19,663 nt of DNA from NCBI GenBank assembly GCA_025359005.1, contig JANYHP010000167.1, positions 1-19,663 of the forward strand, written 5' to 3'. Below the pieces are notes generated by a model that saw only the letters and a list, made by a program, of their open reading frames with translations, made no database searches and was not told the origin of the DNA. The translations under genes were made by a program, and so were the position numbers. The DNA is from Hyphomicrobiaceae bacterium (lineage in GTDB: Bacteria; Pseudomonadota; Alphaproteobacteria; Rhizobiales; Hyphomicrobiaceae). The stretch's first letter is position 1. Every line of letters starts with the position of its first letter. This document shows positions 1 to 6,803 of this stretch, in pieces.

Positions 1-69
1 GGCATGGAATGCCGCGCCCCCGAACGCTTTGCCGAAGCCTTCTTCGCCCGCAAGATCAGTCTCGGCTGA
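1..69 (+). CDS. C-terminal end of an unidentified protein (5' truncated by window edge)
   Basis: Frame 1 is open from the first base to a TGA at 67-69 and encodes about 22 residues ending in PERFAEAFFARKISLG. Third codon positions are mostly G or C, as in the real genes of this window, and the frame stops 92 bp before the photolyase start on the same strand. That fits the tail of a preceding gene. There is too little protein to name a family. It could also be chance open sequence at the edge. Confidence 0.4.
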   Translation, partial: GMECRAPERFAEAFFARKISLG

Positions 70-161
70 CCTGACCCGCGCGCGTTGGTCACACAGCGCG
101 TCTGACAAGAACCGCGCTATGAGCAGACGCCCATACTGGCATCGCTCCGAGCATCCCCGCC

Positions 162-1601
162 ATGTCCGACACAACGATCGTCTGGTTCCGCAACGATCTG
201 CGGCTCGACGACAATTGCGCGCTGATCCGCGCCGCCGCCAATGGCTCGGTGATTCCGGTCTATATCATCGATGACGAAACGCCCGGCGCCTGGTCGATGG
301 GCGGTGCCAGCCGCTGGTGGCTGCACATGAGCTTGACCGCGCTGGCCGCCGATCTCGGCACGCTGGGGAGCCGCCTCGTCCTCCGCCGCGGTCGATCCGC
401 TGACGTGCTCGCCAAGCTCGCGGTCGACTGCAAAGCAACGGCCGTGCACGCGAGCCGCGCCTATCAGCCCTGGGCCGGCGCGCTGGAAAGTCAGATCAAG
501 ACCGATCTCGCCGCCGTCGGCGTCACGTTTCGCCGCTTTGCCGGCACGCTGCTGTTCGAACCGGAAGCCGTGCGCACCAAAGACGGCGGACCCTTCAAGG
601 TCTATACGCCCTTCTGGCGCTCGGCCACCGATGGGCCCGACCTGCCACCACCCCAGCCAGCACCGCAGGCACTGCAGTCCCCCGCACGCTGGCCCAAATC
701 AGACACCTTGAAGTCCTGGGGCCTGCTGCCGCAAAAGCCGGACTGGGCCGGCGGCTTGCGCGACGCCTGGACACCTGGTGCGGCGGGCGCTCAGGCGCGG
801 CTCGCCACATTCCTCGCAAGCGGGCTCAAGGGCTATGCCGAAAATCGCAATCGCCCCGACCTTCCGGCGACGTCACGCCTGTCGCCCCATCTGGCGTTTG
901 GTGAAATCTCGCCGCTGCGGGCCTGGCATGCTGCACGGGATCATGCGCACGACGCGACCGTAATGGCCAAGGATTGCGAAGTCTTCTGCAAGGAACTGGC
1001 GTGGCGTGAATTCTCCTACCACCTGCTGTTTCATTGGCCGACCTTGCCGTCGGACCCCTTCCGCGCGGATTTTGCGCGCTTCCCCTGGGCGCCGTCGGAT
1101 GCGGATTTGCGGGCGTGGCAACGGGGCATGACCGGCTATCCGATCGTTGACGCGGGCATGCGTGAACTCTGGCACACCGGCTACATGCACAATCGCGTGC
1201 GCATGGTTGTCGGCTCGTTCCTGGTCAAGCATCTGCTGATCCCCTGGCAGGCCGGCGAGGCATGGTTCTGGGATACGCTGGTGGACGCCGATCTCGCCTC
1301 CAACAGCGCGAGCTGGCAATGGATCGCTGGTTGCGGCGCCGATGCCGCGCCCTATTTCCGCATCTTCAATCCCATCAAGCAGGGCGAGACGTTCGATGCG
1401 CATGGCACTTACGTGCGCCGCTGGGTGCCGGAACTGGGGCTGCTCCCCAACGACGTGATCCATCAGCCGTGGGAAGCGCCCGAGCTTGTCTTGCGCGCCG
1501 CGGGCGTCCAACTGGGTAAAACCTATCCCACCCGCATCGTCGATCACGCCACCGCCCGAGACCGCGCGCTTTCAGCCTTCAAAAGCTTGAAGACCTCTTA
1601 G
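162..1601 (+). CDS. phrB: Deoxyribodipyrimidine photolyase (class I cryptochrome/photolyase family)
   Basis: The enzyme repairs cyclobutane pyrimidine dimers in DNA using blue light and reduced FAD. The 479-aa product has the N-terminal Rossmann-like antenna domain, opening with IVWFRNDLRLDDN (residues 6-18), and the C-terminal helical FAD domain. Visible family blocks are ELAWREFSYHLLFHWP (about 278-293), GYPIVDAGMRELWHTGYMHNR (325-345) and DAAPYFRIFNP (394-404). By comparison with the remembered E. coli sequence, the electron-transfer tryptophans W382/W359/W306 correspond to W385, W362 and W309, all present, which supports a working photolyase. Length is normal for the class (about 470-480). 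The ATG at 162 is chosen because the conserved N-terminus begins there; no strong ribosome binding site is seen. The antenna cofactor (methenyltetrahydrofolate or deazaflavin) cannot be read from sequence alone. A photoreceptor cryptochrome is possible but less likely. Confidence 0.95.
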   Translation: MSDTTIVWFRNDLRLDDNCALIRAAANGSVIPVYIIDDETPGAWSMGGASRWWLHMSLTALAADLGTLGSRLVLRRGRSADVLAKLAVDCKATAVHASRAYQPWAGALESQIKTDLAAVGVTFRRFAGTLLFEPEAVRTKDGGPFKVYTPFWRSATDGPDLPPPQPAPQALQSPARWPKSDTLKSWGLLPQKPDWAGGLRDAWTPGAAGAQARLATFLASGLKGYAENRNRPDLPATSRLSPHLAFGEISPLRAWHAARDHAHDATVMAKDCEVFCKELAWREFSYHLLFHWPTLPSDPFRADFARFPWAPSDADLRAWQRGMTGYPIVDAGMRELWHTGYMHNRVRMVVGSFLVKHLLIPWQAGEAWFWDTLVDADLASNSASWQWIAGCGADAAPYFRIFNPIKQGETFDAHGTYVRRWVPELGLLPNDVIHQPWEAPELVLRAAGVQLGKTYPTRIVDHATARDRALSAFKSLKTS

Positions 1602-1699
1602 CTCTTGCACCAATTTGAGCCGGAAACGACACGGATCAGCGAGCTCCGCGAACCATGCCTATCCCCTCAGTTCCGGTTCTCCCAAAAAGGTGCTGTCCT

Positions 1700-1817
1700 G
1701 TAGGGCGCAATAGCCCCCCTTCGGGCGTATTGCGCCGCCAGAAGCGAGGATCGCGCTACAAGCTGTGGGACCGTTCTCGGCCGTTGTGGCAGGTTACGTT
1801 GCGCTAACCCGCCCTAC
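1700..1817. repeat. Extragenic palindromic repeat element, about 118 bp
   Basis: The element is bounded by an exact 8-bp inverted repeat, GTAGGGCG (1700-1707) and CGCCCTAC (1810-1817). Inside are two palindromic modules: GGCGCAATA (1704-1712) with TATTGCGCC (1728-1736), whose loop also pairs GCCC with GGGC; and GGTTA (1792-1796) with TAACC (1805-1809) around CGTTGCGC. Paired modules of the GTAGGGCG..GCAATA and GGTTAgcg type are, from memory, frequent between genes in Bradyrhizobium-like genomes. It has no coding content and is likely a dispersed REP-like sequence. Membership of a family is an inference that needs a genome-wide count. Confidence 0.6.
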
Positions 1818-1959
1818 GGACCTCCATTTTTTTGACGCCGGAAGAAACGGGATAGGCATGCCCGCGAACTCCGCTCACCCGCGGTGCGCCACCCACCTGT
1901 GGGCTTTAAATCTCCATTATGTCCGCTGTGTTAGCCAAGGAGATCAGTCGCCGAGCGTA

Positions 1960-1965
1960 GGAGAG
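1960..1965 (+). promoter_or_regulatory. Ribosome binding site deciding the GTG start of the TPR gene
   Basis: GGAGAG lies 6 nt before GTG at 1972, an ideal Shine-Dalgarno distance. The frame is open much further upstream, so this site is what supports the internal GTG start over the ATG at 1765. Confidence 0.65.
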
Positions 1966-1971
1966 TACCGA

Positions 1972-3186
1972 GTGTCCAGGTCCATCTTAAAGGGCGTATT
2001 CGTCTTTGGTGCCGCCATGGCCGTATTTGCGTTCAAAATGAACGCATCCACCTCGGATGGGGCGTTGCAGCAGAGCACGCGGGCCTGCGAGGCGCTCGCC
2101 GTCCAGTCGCGCGTCGCCGGCTGCACGGCGCTGCTGGCCCGCAAAGACCTGTCAATCGAACACCGGGCGTTGGCCTACATCAAGCGTTCGAGTGCGTATT
2201 TCGCCCTGCAAAACGTCAATGGCGCGATCGCCGACCTCGAGGCAGCATCGGCACTGACGCCGCACGAATACCTGCCGTTCCACGAACTCGCCATCGGCTA
2301 TCGCGAGCGGGGCGAAACCGAGCGCGCCATTGCAACGATGGACCGCGCGCTCGCCATTAATCCCAAGTCCGCCGAGAGCTACTACCATCGCGGTGAGATG
2401 AAGCGTGCGCTCAGGCGCTTCGACGATGCGGAAGCCGACTTCGAAACGGCGATCGGCCTGTCTCCAAGCGACAGAATCGCCTTCATTGAGAACGGCACGA
2501 TCAGTATGGCGAGCAAAATGCGCCTCAAGGCCAACAGCTACAAGGAGCTGGCGAAAACCTACATCTTCGCGGGCCAGGAGGCCAAGGCCGCCGAGACGCT
2601 CGACCGCGCCGTCGACGCGTTCCCCGACATTGGCACGTTCTATGGGCTGCGCGCGGCCTATTACGAGCATCGCGATGCAAACCGCGCCAACGCCGATCTC
2701 GACAAGGCGATTGCGCTCGATCCGCTCGAGGTCCGCGCCCTGAACCAACGCGGACGCTTGGCCTTTGCGGATGCAAACTATACAGGCGCCGTCAACGATT
2801 GGACGCAGGCTTGGCGCGGCGACCGCCGGGACCTCGGAATACACGAGGCCTACCTGGCGCTCTGGATCTTCATGCTGGAGGCGCGTGGGACGGTCGAGAA
2901 AGCCAACTTCGGACTTGCGCAGCGCGCAGCCGAGATCGAAGGCAAGATTTGGCCGTATCCGGTCGCCTCGTTCTATCTCGGCCAGATGTCGGCCGCGGAC
3001 TTGGATGCCGCTGCCGCCGACGCCGATCAAAAGTGCGAGGCAAATTTCTACATCGGCGAATGGCATGTGCTGGCTGGCGACACCGCCTCTGCCGCGAAGC
3101 GCTTCGAGCAGGCACTTGCCAGCTGCCCACCAAACTTCATCGAACGCCGCATGGCCGAACTCGAAGCCAAGCGCCTGCCGCGGTAG
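1972..3186 (+). CDS. Exported or membrane-anchored tetratricopeptide-repeat protein
   Basis: The 404-aa product begins with a short basic stretch and a hydrophobic segment (about residues 7-21, ILKGVFVFGAAMAVFAF), a signal peptide or N-terminal anchor, so the TPR part should lie in the periplasm. TPR-like helix pairs follow: about 64-97 (AYFALQNVNGAIADLEAASALTP), 101-132, 136-165, 187-220, 222-251 and 256-285, and a final one near 357-386 (YIGEWHVLAGDTASAAKRFEQAL). Cys39 and Cys51 sit in the ACEAL..GCTALL spacing I recall from many rhizobial periplasmic TPR proteins. TPRs are protein-interaction scaffolds; no catalytic motif is visible and no partner is indicated by neighbours. The start is GTG 1972, set by its ribosome binding site. 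The gene converges on the phosphotransferase gene with a 74-bp gap. Function unknown. Confidence 0.85.
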   Translation: MSRSILKGVFVFGAAMAVFAFKMNASTSDGALQQSTRACEALAVQSRVAGCTALLARKDLSIEHRALAYIKRSSAYFALQNVNGAIADLEAASALTPHEYLPFHELAIGYRERGETERAIATMDRALAINPKSAESYYHRGEMKRALRRFDDAEADFETAIGLSPSDRIAFIENGTISMASKMRLKANSYKELAKTYIFAGQEAKAAETLDRAVDAFPDIGTFYGLRAAYYEHRDANRANADLDKAIALDPLEVRALNQRGRLAFADANYTGAVNDWTQAWRGDRRDLGIHEAYLALWIFMLEARGTVEKANFGLAQRAAEIEGKIWPYPVASFYLGQMSAADLDAAAADADQKCEANFYIGEWHVLAGDTASAAKRFEQALASCPPNFIERRMAELEAKRLPR

Positions 3187-3260
3187 AGTTCCGGCGCTTA
3201 CCGAAGGTTCACATCACGTGGAAAGCGCTGCAGCGTTGCTGGGACGAGACCCAGGCCTGC

Positions 3261-4364
3261 TCACGCCCCCGCCTTCTTCGCAAAACTCCAGGCAGTATCG
3301 GCCAATGGCGCGATGCGTTTGATGGTCTCCAGCGCCTGCGCACTCGCTGCCGTGCCGTCGCGGACGCGGCCGGCGATGCCTTGCAAAATGGCCGCGATGC
3401 GGAACATGTTGTAGGCGAAATACCAGTCGAGTGCCGGAATGCTGCTGCGGCCGGTCAGTTTGCAATACTGCGCGCACGCCTCTTCGATCGACGGAATGCC
3501 GGCCGCTTTCAGATCGAGCCCCGCAATGCCACTCGAGCCTGCGCCCTTGCCCGAGGCCGGCATGTGCCACAGCATCAGAAAATACGAGAAGTCGGCCAAC
3601 GGATCGCCGAGCGTCGACAATTCCCAATCGAGTACCGCCAGAACCTTGGGCTTGTCGGGCGCAAAGATCATGTTGTCGACGCGATAGTCGCCATGCACGA
3701 CAGACACGCGCTCCTGCTGCGGCACCGTGCGCGGCAAGTACTCCATCAGCCGCTCCATGGCGGCGTTGTGCTCGGTCTCGGACGCACGATATTGCTTGGT
3801 CCAGCGCTCAACCTGGCGGGCGAAGTAATTACCCGGCCGCCCATAGTCGCCAAGCCCGATCGCGTCGGGATCGTAGGTGTGCAATTGCGCCAGGGTGTCG
3901 ATCTGGGCGCCATAAATCGCGCTGCGTTCGGCCGGCGTCTGGGCCGGCAGTGCGCCATCCCAGAAGATGCGTCCGGACACGTTCTCCATCACGTAGAACA
4001 TGGTGCCGAGCACGCTGTCGTCGGTGCACAGCCCATAGGTCTTGGCGGCAGGGAAGCCGGCGGCGTGCAACGCGGAAATGACTTTGAATTCCCGGTCGAC
4101 TGCGTGCGCTGATGGCAGCAGCTTGCCGAACGGCTTGCGCCGCAGCACGTATTTTTGCGCTGGCGTGTCGAGCCGGTAGGTGGGGTTGGATTGCCCGCCT
4201 TTGAACTGGAACACCTCCAGCGGCCCCGCGTAGCCCGCTACGTTCGCCTGCATCCACGCGGCCAACTTCGCCTCGTCGACCTTGTGCCGCTCCTCCACCG
4301 GCTTCACCCCGGAAAAGAGGGCATCGCGTGACAGGGCGGCTGGTGTGTCTGTGGCTTGCGACAT
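3261..4364 (-). CDS. Phosphotransferase family protein (APH fold, ACAD10-like)
   Basis: This 367-aa protein has the aminoglycoside-phosphotransferase/kinase fold. Visible are the ATP-site strand with GGQSNPTY (56-63) and YVLRRKP (72-78), the catalytic Brenner loop VVHGDYRVDN (222-231) and the metal-binding VLDWELSTLGDP (244-255). These blocks match the subfamily annotated as phosphotransferase family protein or acyl-CoA-dehydrogenase-associated ACAD10-like kinase, not the drug-resistance enzymes. In that subfamily, human ACAD10/ACAD11 kinase domains phosphorylate 4-hydroxyacyl-CoAs before beta-oxidation; a similar role on a hydroxylated acyl substrate is an inference, and no acyl-CoA dehydrogenase gene is in the window. 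It is the last gene of the - strand run, 60 bp after the dioxygenase, so co-transcription is possible. ATG 4364 gives the usual N-terminal length. Confidence 0.88.
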   Translation of the reverse strand: MSQATDTPAALSRDALFSGVKPVEERHKVDEAKLAAWMQANVAGYAGPLEVFQFKGGQSNPTYRLDTPAQKYVLRRKPFGKLLPSAHAVDREFKVISALHAAGFPAAKTYGLCTDDSVLGTMFYVMENVSGRIFWDGALPAQTPAERSAIYGAQIDTLAQLHTYDPDAIGLGDYGRPGNYFARQVERWTKQYRASETEHNAAMERLMEYLPRTVPQQERVSVVHGDYRVDNMIFAPDKPKVLAVLDWELSTLGDPLADFSYFLMLWHMPASGKGAGSSGIAGLDLKAAGIPSIEEACAQYCKLTGRSSIPALDWYFAYNMFRIAAILQGIAGRVRDGTAASAQALETIKRIAPLADTAWSFAKKAGA

Positions 4365-4424
4365 TGGTGGCGGTTCCTGATCTGGTGGCAGCCTTAGACG
4401 CTTCCGGAAAGAGTGTGCACGACC

Positions 4425-5387
4425 CTAAGCCTTGTGCGGCACTTCGGGCGTGCCGTGGGTGTGGAAGCTGTCGATCGTTTTGAGGCCCCAGGCCTGGCCC
4501 TTCTTGCGCTCGGTTTCCGTCCAGACGACGGTTTCCCAGTCGGGCGCCAGGATCAGCCGCGCGCCGGCGTTCGCCACTTCGATGCGGTTGCCGGCGGGTT
4601 CGTAGACATAGAGAAAGAACGTCTGCTGGACCGCGTGCTTGTGCGGACCGGTCTCGATGAACACGCCGTTTTCGAGAAAGATATCGGCGGCCTCGAGGAT
4701 GTGCTCGCGCTGGTCGAGGGCGTAGGTGAGGTGGTGGAAGCGCCCGTGCGTGCCCGTCGCGTCGCGCGTGTAGGCCACATCATAGCTCTTGTTGTTGTGG
4801 GTAAACCACGAGCCGGCGAGTTTGCCCGTATCGAGCATGATCTGCTCGGTGATGCGGCTGCCCATGGCCATCGGCATGAAGGCGGTGATCGCCTCGAGGT
4901 CGGTCGCCAGCAAGTTAAAGTGATCGATACGGCGCACGCCGACGCCGCGGCGATGATTGCGCTGCGGCTGGTTCTTCAGAGCCGGCCGCTCCGAGAGCGG
5001 AGCCACGTATTTCTTCGTGTCGTAGTAGATTTCGAAGACGTGGTCGTCGGGGTCGCGGAACTGATAGGCGGGGCCGTGTCCGAGATCGCCGTCCGTCCAG
5101 CCGATGCCGGCGCCGAGCTTTTCGATGGCGGCGACGCGGCGAGCGAGCGCCTGTGCGCTGGTGCACCGATAGCCGACGTGGCGCATGCCAGTGGCGTTGG
5201 ACGCGGTGAGTTTCAGTGTGTGGAATTCGTAGTCGTCGTAGGCGCGCAAATACACGCTATCGCCTTCGCGGCCACTCTCGGTCAGCCCGAAGATGTTGAC
5301 GAAGAAATCGAGACTGGCCTCCGGTTTGTTGGTCAGCAATTCGACATGACCGAGGTGGGCGATATCGAAAATGGGCTCGGGAGACAT
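4425..5387 (-). CDS. Type I extradiol ring-cleavage dioxygenase (catechol 2,3-dioxygenase-like, VOC fold)
   Basis: The 320-aa product has two vicinal-oxygen-chelate modules (about 10-125 and 153-280), as in XylE and BphC, which cleave catechols next to the diol using Fe(II) and O2. Aligned by eye to XylE, the iron ligands H153/H214/E265 are present as H156 (RRIDHFNLL), H219 (GRFHHLTY) and E270 (AGNRIEVANAG). H246 and Y255 are also kept (H251, Y260). The second-sphere acid-base His (XylE H199, in AHDVAF) instead aligns with Tyr202 (SYDVAY), which is unusual. The start is ATG 5387, where homology begins; the frame continues upstream only as antisense of the next gene. It lies 77 bp after the DUF1932 dehydrogenase and 60 bp before the phosphotransferase. 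The substrate cannot be told from sequence; a chlorinated, bicyclic or pterin-like diol are all open. Confidence 0.9.
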   Translation of the reverse strand: MSPEPIFDIAHLGHVELLTNKPEASLDFFVNIFGLTESGREGDSVYLRAYDDYEFHTLKLTASNATGMRHVGYRCTSAQALARRVAAIEKLGAGIGWTDGDLGHGPAYQFRDPDDHVFEIYYDTKKYVAPLSERPALKNQPQRNHRRGVGVRRIDHFNLLATDLEAITAFMPMAMGSRITEQIMLDTGKLAGSWFTHNNKSYDVAYTRDATGTHGRFHHLTYALDQREHILEAADIFLENGVFIETGPHKHAVQQTFFLYVYEPAGNRIEVANAGARLILAPDWETVVWTETERKKGQAWGLKTIDSFHTHGTPEVPHKA

Positions 5388-5464
5388 CGGCTGTGATCCG
5401 GGACGTGTGACGGGACAGGGCCGCCAGTTGGGTGCGACAGGGGGCAATAAGTCAAGATCGGGTA

Positions 5465-6307
5465 TTAGGCCTTCTTGCGGGCGCCGCGCTCCTGGGCGTC
5501 GGCGACAGCGCGGCACAGATCGGGGGCCAGTCCCATGTCGGCGAGCATGTCGGCGGCCTCGCGCATTTCGGCGGCGCGCCGGATACCGTGTGTCGACACG
5601 CGCTCGCCCATATCGACGGCCAGCGCCGGCCAATCGATCGAGGGGTAGCTGGCTGAGAGGCTGCCGAACACGTCGCGCTCCACATCCCAGTGGCGTGCGG
5701 CGGCCGCGCAATCGACGATAAGCGCCTCCCAGCCCTTGATCATGATGGAGCGGCACAGTTTCATGGCCGACGCGCGCCCGTAGTCGGTGGCCACCGGCGT
5801 CAGGTTCATGCCCAGCATGTTCAGATCGGCAGCGATCTGCTCGGCCTCGGGCCCGCCGGCCAGGATCGGCACCGTGATGCCGGGCTTGAGCACCGGCGCC
5901 ATCACGGCCGCCTCCAGATACACCGCCTCGTGCTTGCGAATGATCGCGGCGGCGCGTCGCTTGGTCGAAGGCGACGCCGAATTGACGTCGATGAAGATCT
6001 GGCCCGGGCGCAGCAACGGCGCGATCGTGCGCGCCACCTCCTCGGCGCGGTCTGCGGTCACGGCGGAGAAGATGTAGGTCGCGGCGTTGACGGCCGCGGC
6101 GGCGGAAGCCTCGGGCATAACCCCCATGGCGCGGGCGATCGCCGGGCTCGTCTTGGCTTGAACTTGGTTGGGCGTTGTGCCCGCGTCGAACAGGACGTCA
6201 TAGGCGGCGATCTTCACGCCATCGCGGGCGAGAAAATCGCGCGCGAATCTCTGACCCACTTCGCCAAAGCCGATCATGGCCATGCCAATGGTGTTTGGAA
6301 CTGTCAT
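5465..6307 (-). CDS. NAD(P)-dependent oxidoreductase, beta-hydroxyacid dehydrogenase/6PGDH-like with DUF1932 C-terminal domain
   Basis: The 280-aa protein has an N-terminal Rossmann domain with the dinucleotide loop GFGEVG (13-18), the family block FIDVNSASPSTK (105-116) and a likely catalytic lysine K183 in GRASAMKLCRSIMIKG. The helical C-terminal part (about 178-260) resembles the DUF1932 domain. Relatives oxidise or reduce 3-hydroxy acids or imine-like substrates; the substrate of DUF1932 members is mostly unknown to me. The ATG at 6307 starts 16 bp after folB, so the two are very probably co-transcribed, and the ring-cleavage dioxygenase follows 77 bp later. That placement suggests it acts on a product or precursor of the same small molecule, but this is an inference. 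Distinguishing an NAD from an NADP enzyme is not possible here. Confidence 0.85.
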   Translation of the reverse strand: MTVPNTIGMAMIGFGEVGQRFARDFLARDGVKIAAYDVLFDAGTTPNQVQAKTSPAIARAMGVMPEASAAAAVNAATYIFSAVTADRAEEVARTIAPLLRPGQIFIDVNSASPSTKRRAAAIIRKHEAVYLEAAVMAPVLKPGITVPILAGGPEAEQIAADLNMLGMNLTPVATDYGRASAMKLCRSIMIKGWEALIVDCAAAARHWDVERDVFGSLSASYPSIDWPALAVDMGERVSTHGIRRAAEMREAADMLADMGLAPDLCRAVADAQERGARKKA

Positions 6308-6323
6308 GCAGCACCCTTTGCAG

Positions 6324-6740
6324 CTATTGCGGCCTTGTCTGTCCCGGCACTCGGGTCCGGGTTATCTCGATGCCCACTGTGCGGCAACCCGGCATGATAT
6401 CAGGCTTCTCGACGCGGACTGAGGCCGCAATCACGCGGGCGTCCACCAGGCACTGCGCGGCGATGCGCTCGGCGAGCGTTTCGATGAGCTTGAAGTGCGT
6501 GCTCTGCACCAGGGCTTCCGTGTCGCGCACGATGGCACTGTAGTCGAGCACGTCGGCGATGCGCTCGCTGACGCCATCATAAGTGTCGAGTACGTCCAGG
6601 TCGATCGATACGAGGATGCGCTGTTCATAGCGGTGCTCCACCTCGAAAATGCCGACGCTGGCCATGATTTCGAGATCGCGCACGAAGACGCGACGCGGCG
6701 GGCGCTGGTGTAACGGCTGCACTTTAGGCGGAACTGTCAT
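6324..6740 (-). CDS. folB: Dihydroneopterin aldolase (FolB family, possibly FolX-like epimerase)
   Basis: The 138-aa product matches the tunnelling-fold family that converts 7,8-dihydroneopterin to 6-hydroxymethyl-dihydropterin in folate synthesis. Key positions by comparison with the S. aureus enzyme are a Glu in GIFEVEHRYEQ (30-40), Y67 in LDYSAIV, E87 in LIETLAER and the catalytic-type K112 in VEKPDIMPG, all present. FolX, the dihydroneopterin-triphosphate epimerase, belongs to the same family; the PDIMPG loop favours FolB, while the FolM-like neighbour (63 bp upstream) leaves a tetrahydromonapterin role open. An in-frame TTG at 6776 would add 12 residues without family match, so ATG 6740 is preferred. 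No strong ribosome binding site was seen. The downstream dehydrogenase starts 16 bp after the stop. Confidence 0.88.
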   Translation of the reverse strand: MTVPPKVQPLHQRPPRRVFVRDLEIMASVGIFEVEHRYEQRILVSIDLDVLDTYDGVSERIADVLDYSAIVRDTEALVQSTHFKLIETLAERIAAQCLVDARVIAASVRVEKPDIMPGCRTVGIEITRTRVPGQTRPQ

Positions 6741-6803
6741 AGTGTGTGTCGTGCTGATCCGTAAACGCGGCGGCAAGCGGGGGAGGGGACGTCGAGGCCG
6801 GGC

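Larger units (their letters stand above)
1602..1971. other. Intergenic region between photolyase and TPR gene
   Basis: This 370-bp gap holds no convincing gene. A frame open from 1765 joins the TPR gene, but its translation before 1972 looks like non-coding sequence. GAGCCGGAA (1617-1625) and TTCCGGTTC (1671-1679) could pair (one G-U) with a long loop, a weak candidate for a photolyase 3' structure. The middle is occupied by the inverted-repeat element at 1700-1817. No U-rich intrinsic terminator was seen. Confidence 0.6.

Noticed and set aside
1765..1971. Longer start for the TPR protein (ATG 1765)
   Set aside because: The added 69 residues read through the extragenic repeat, lack TPR character and would bury the hydrophobic leader; GTG 1972 has a strong ribosome binding site.
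2799..4112. 437-aa + strand frame overlapping the TPR and phosphotransferase genes
   Set aside because: It runs out of frame through the TPR gene and antisense to the phosphotransferase, with Arg-rich translation and no family resemblance. High GC makes such frames common.
4413..5396. 327-aa + strand frame opposite the dioxygenase
   Set aside because: It is the antisense mirror of a gene with clear catalytic motifs; its own translation has no recognisable domain.
5388..5756. N-terminal extension of the dioxygenase frame
   Set aside because: The extra 123 codons are antisense-phase readings of the dehydrogenase gene on the same DNA (same strand, other frame), and the VOC family homology begins at ATG 5387.
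6741..6776. TTG start adding 12 residues to FolB
   Set aside because: The added residues have no family counterpart; the FolB core starts well after ATG 6740, which already gives a longer than usual N-terminus.
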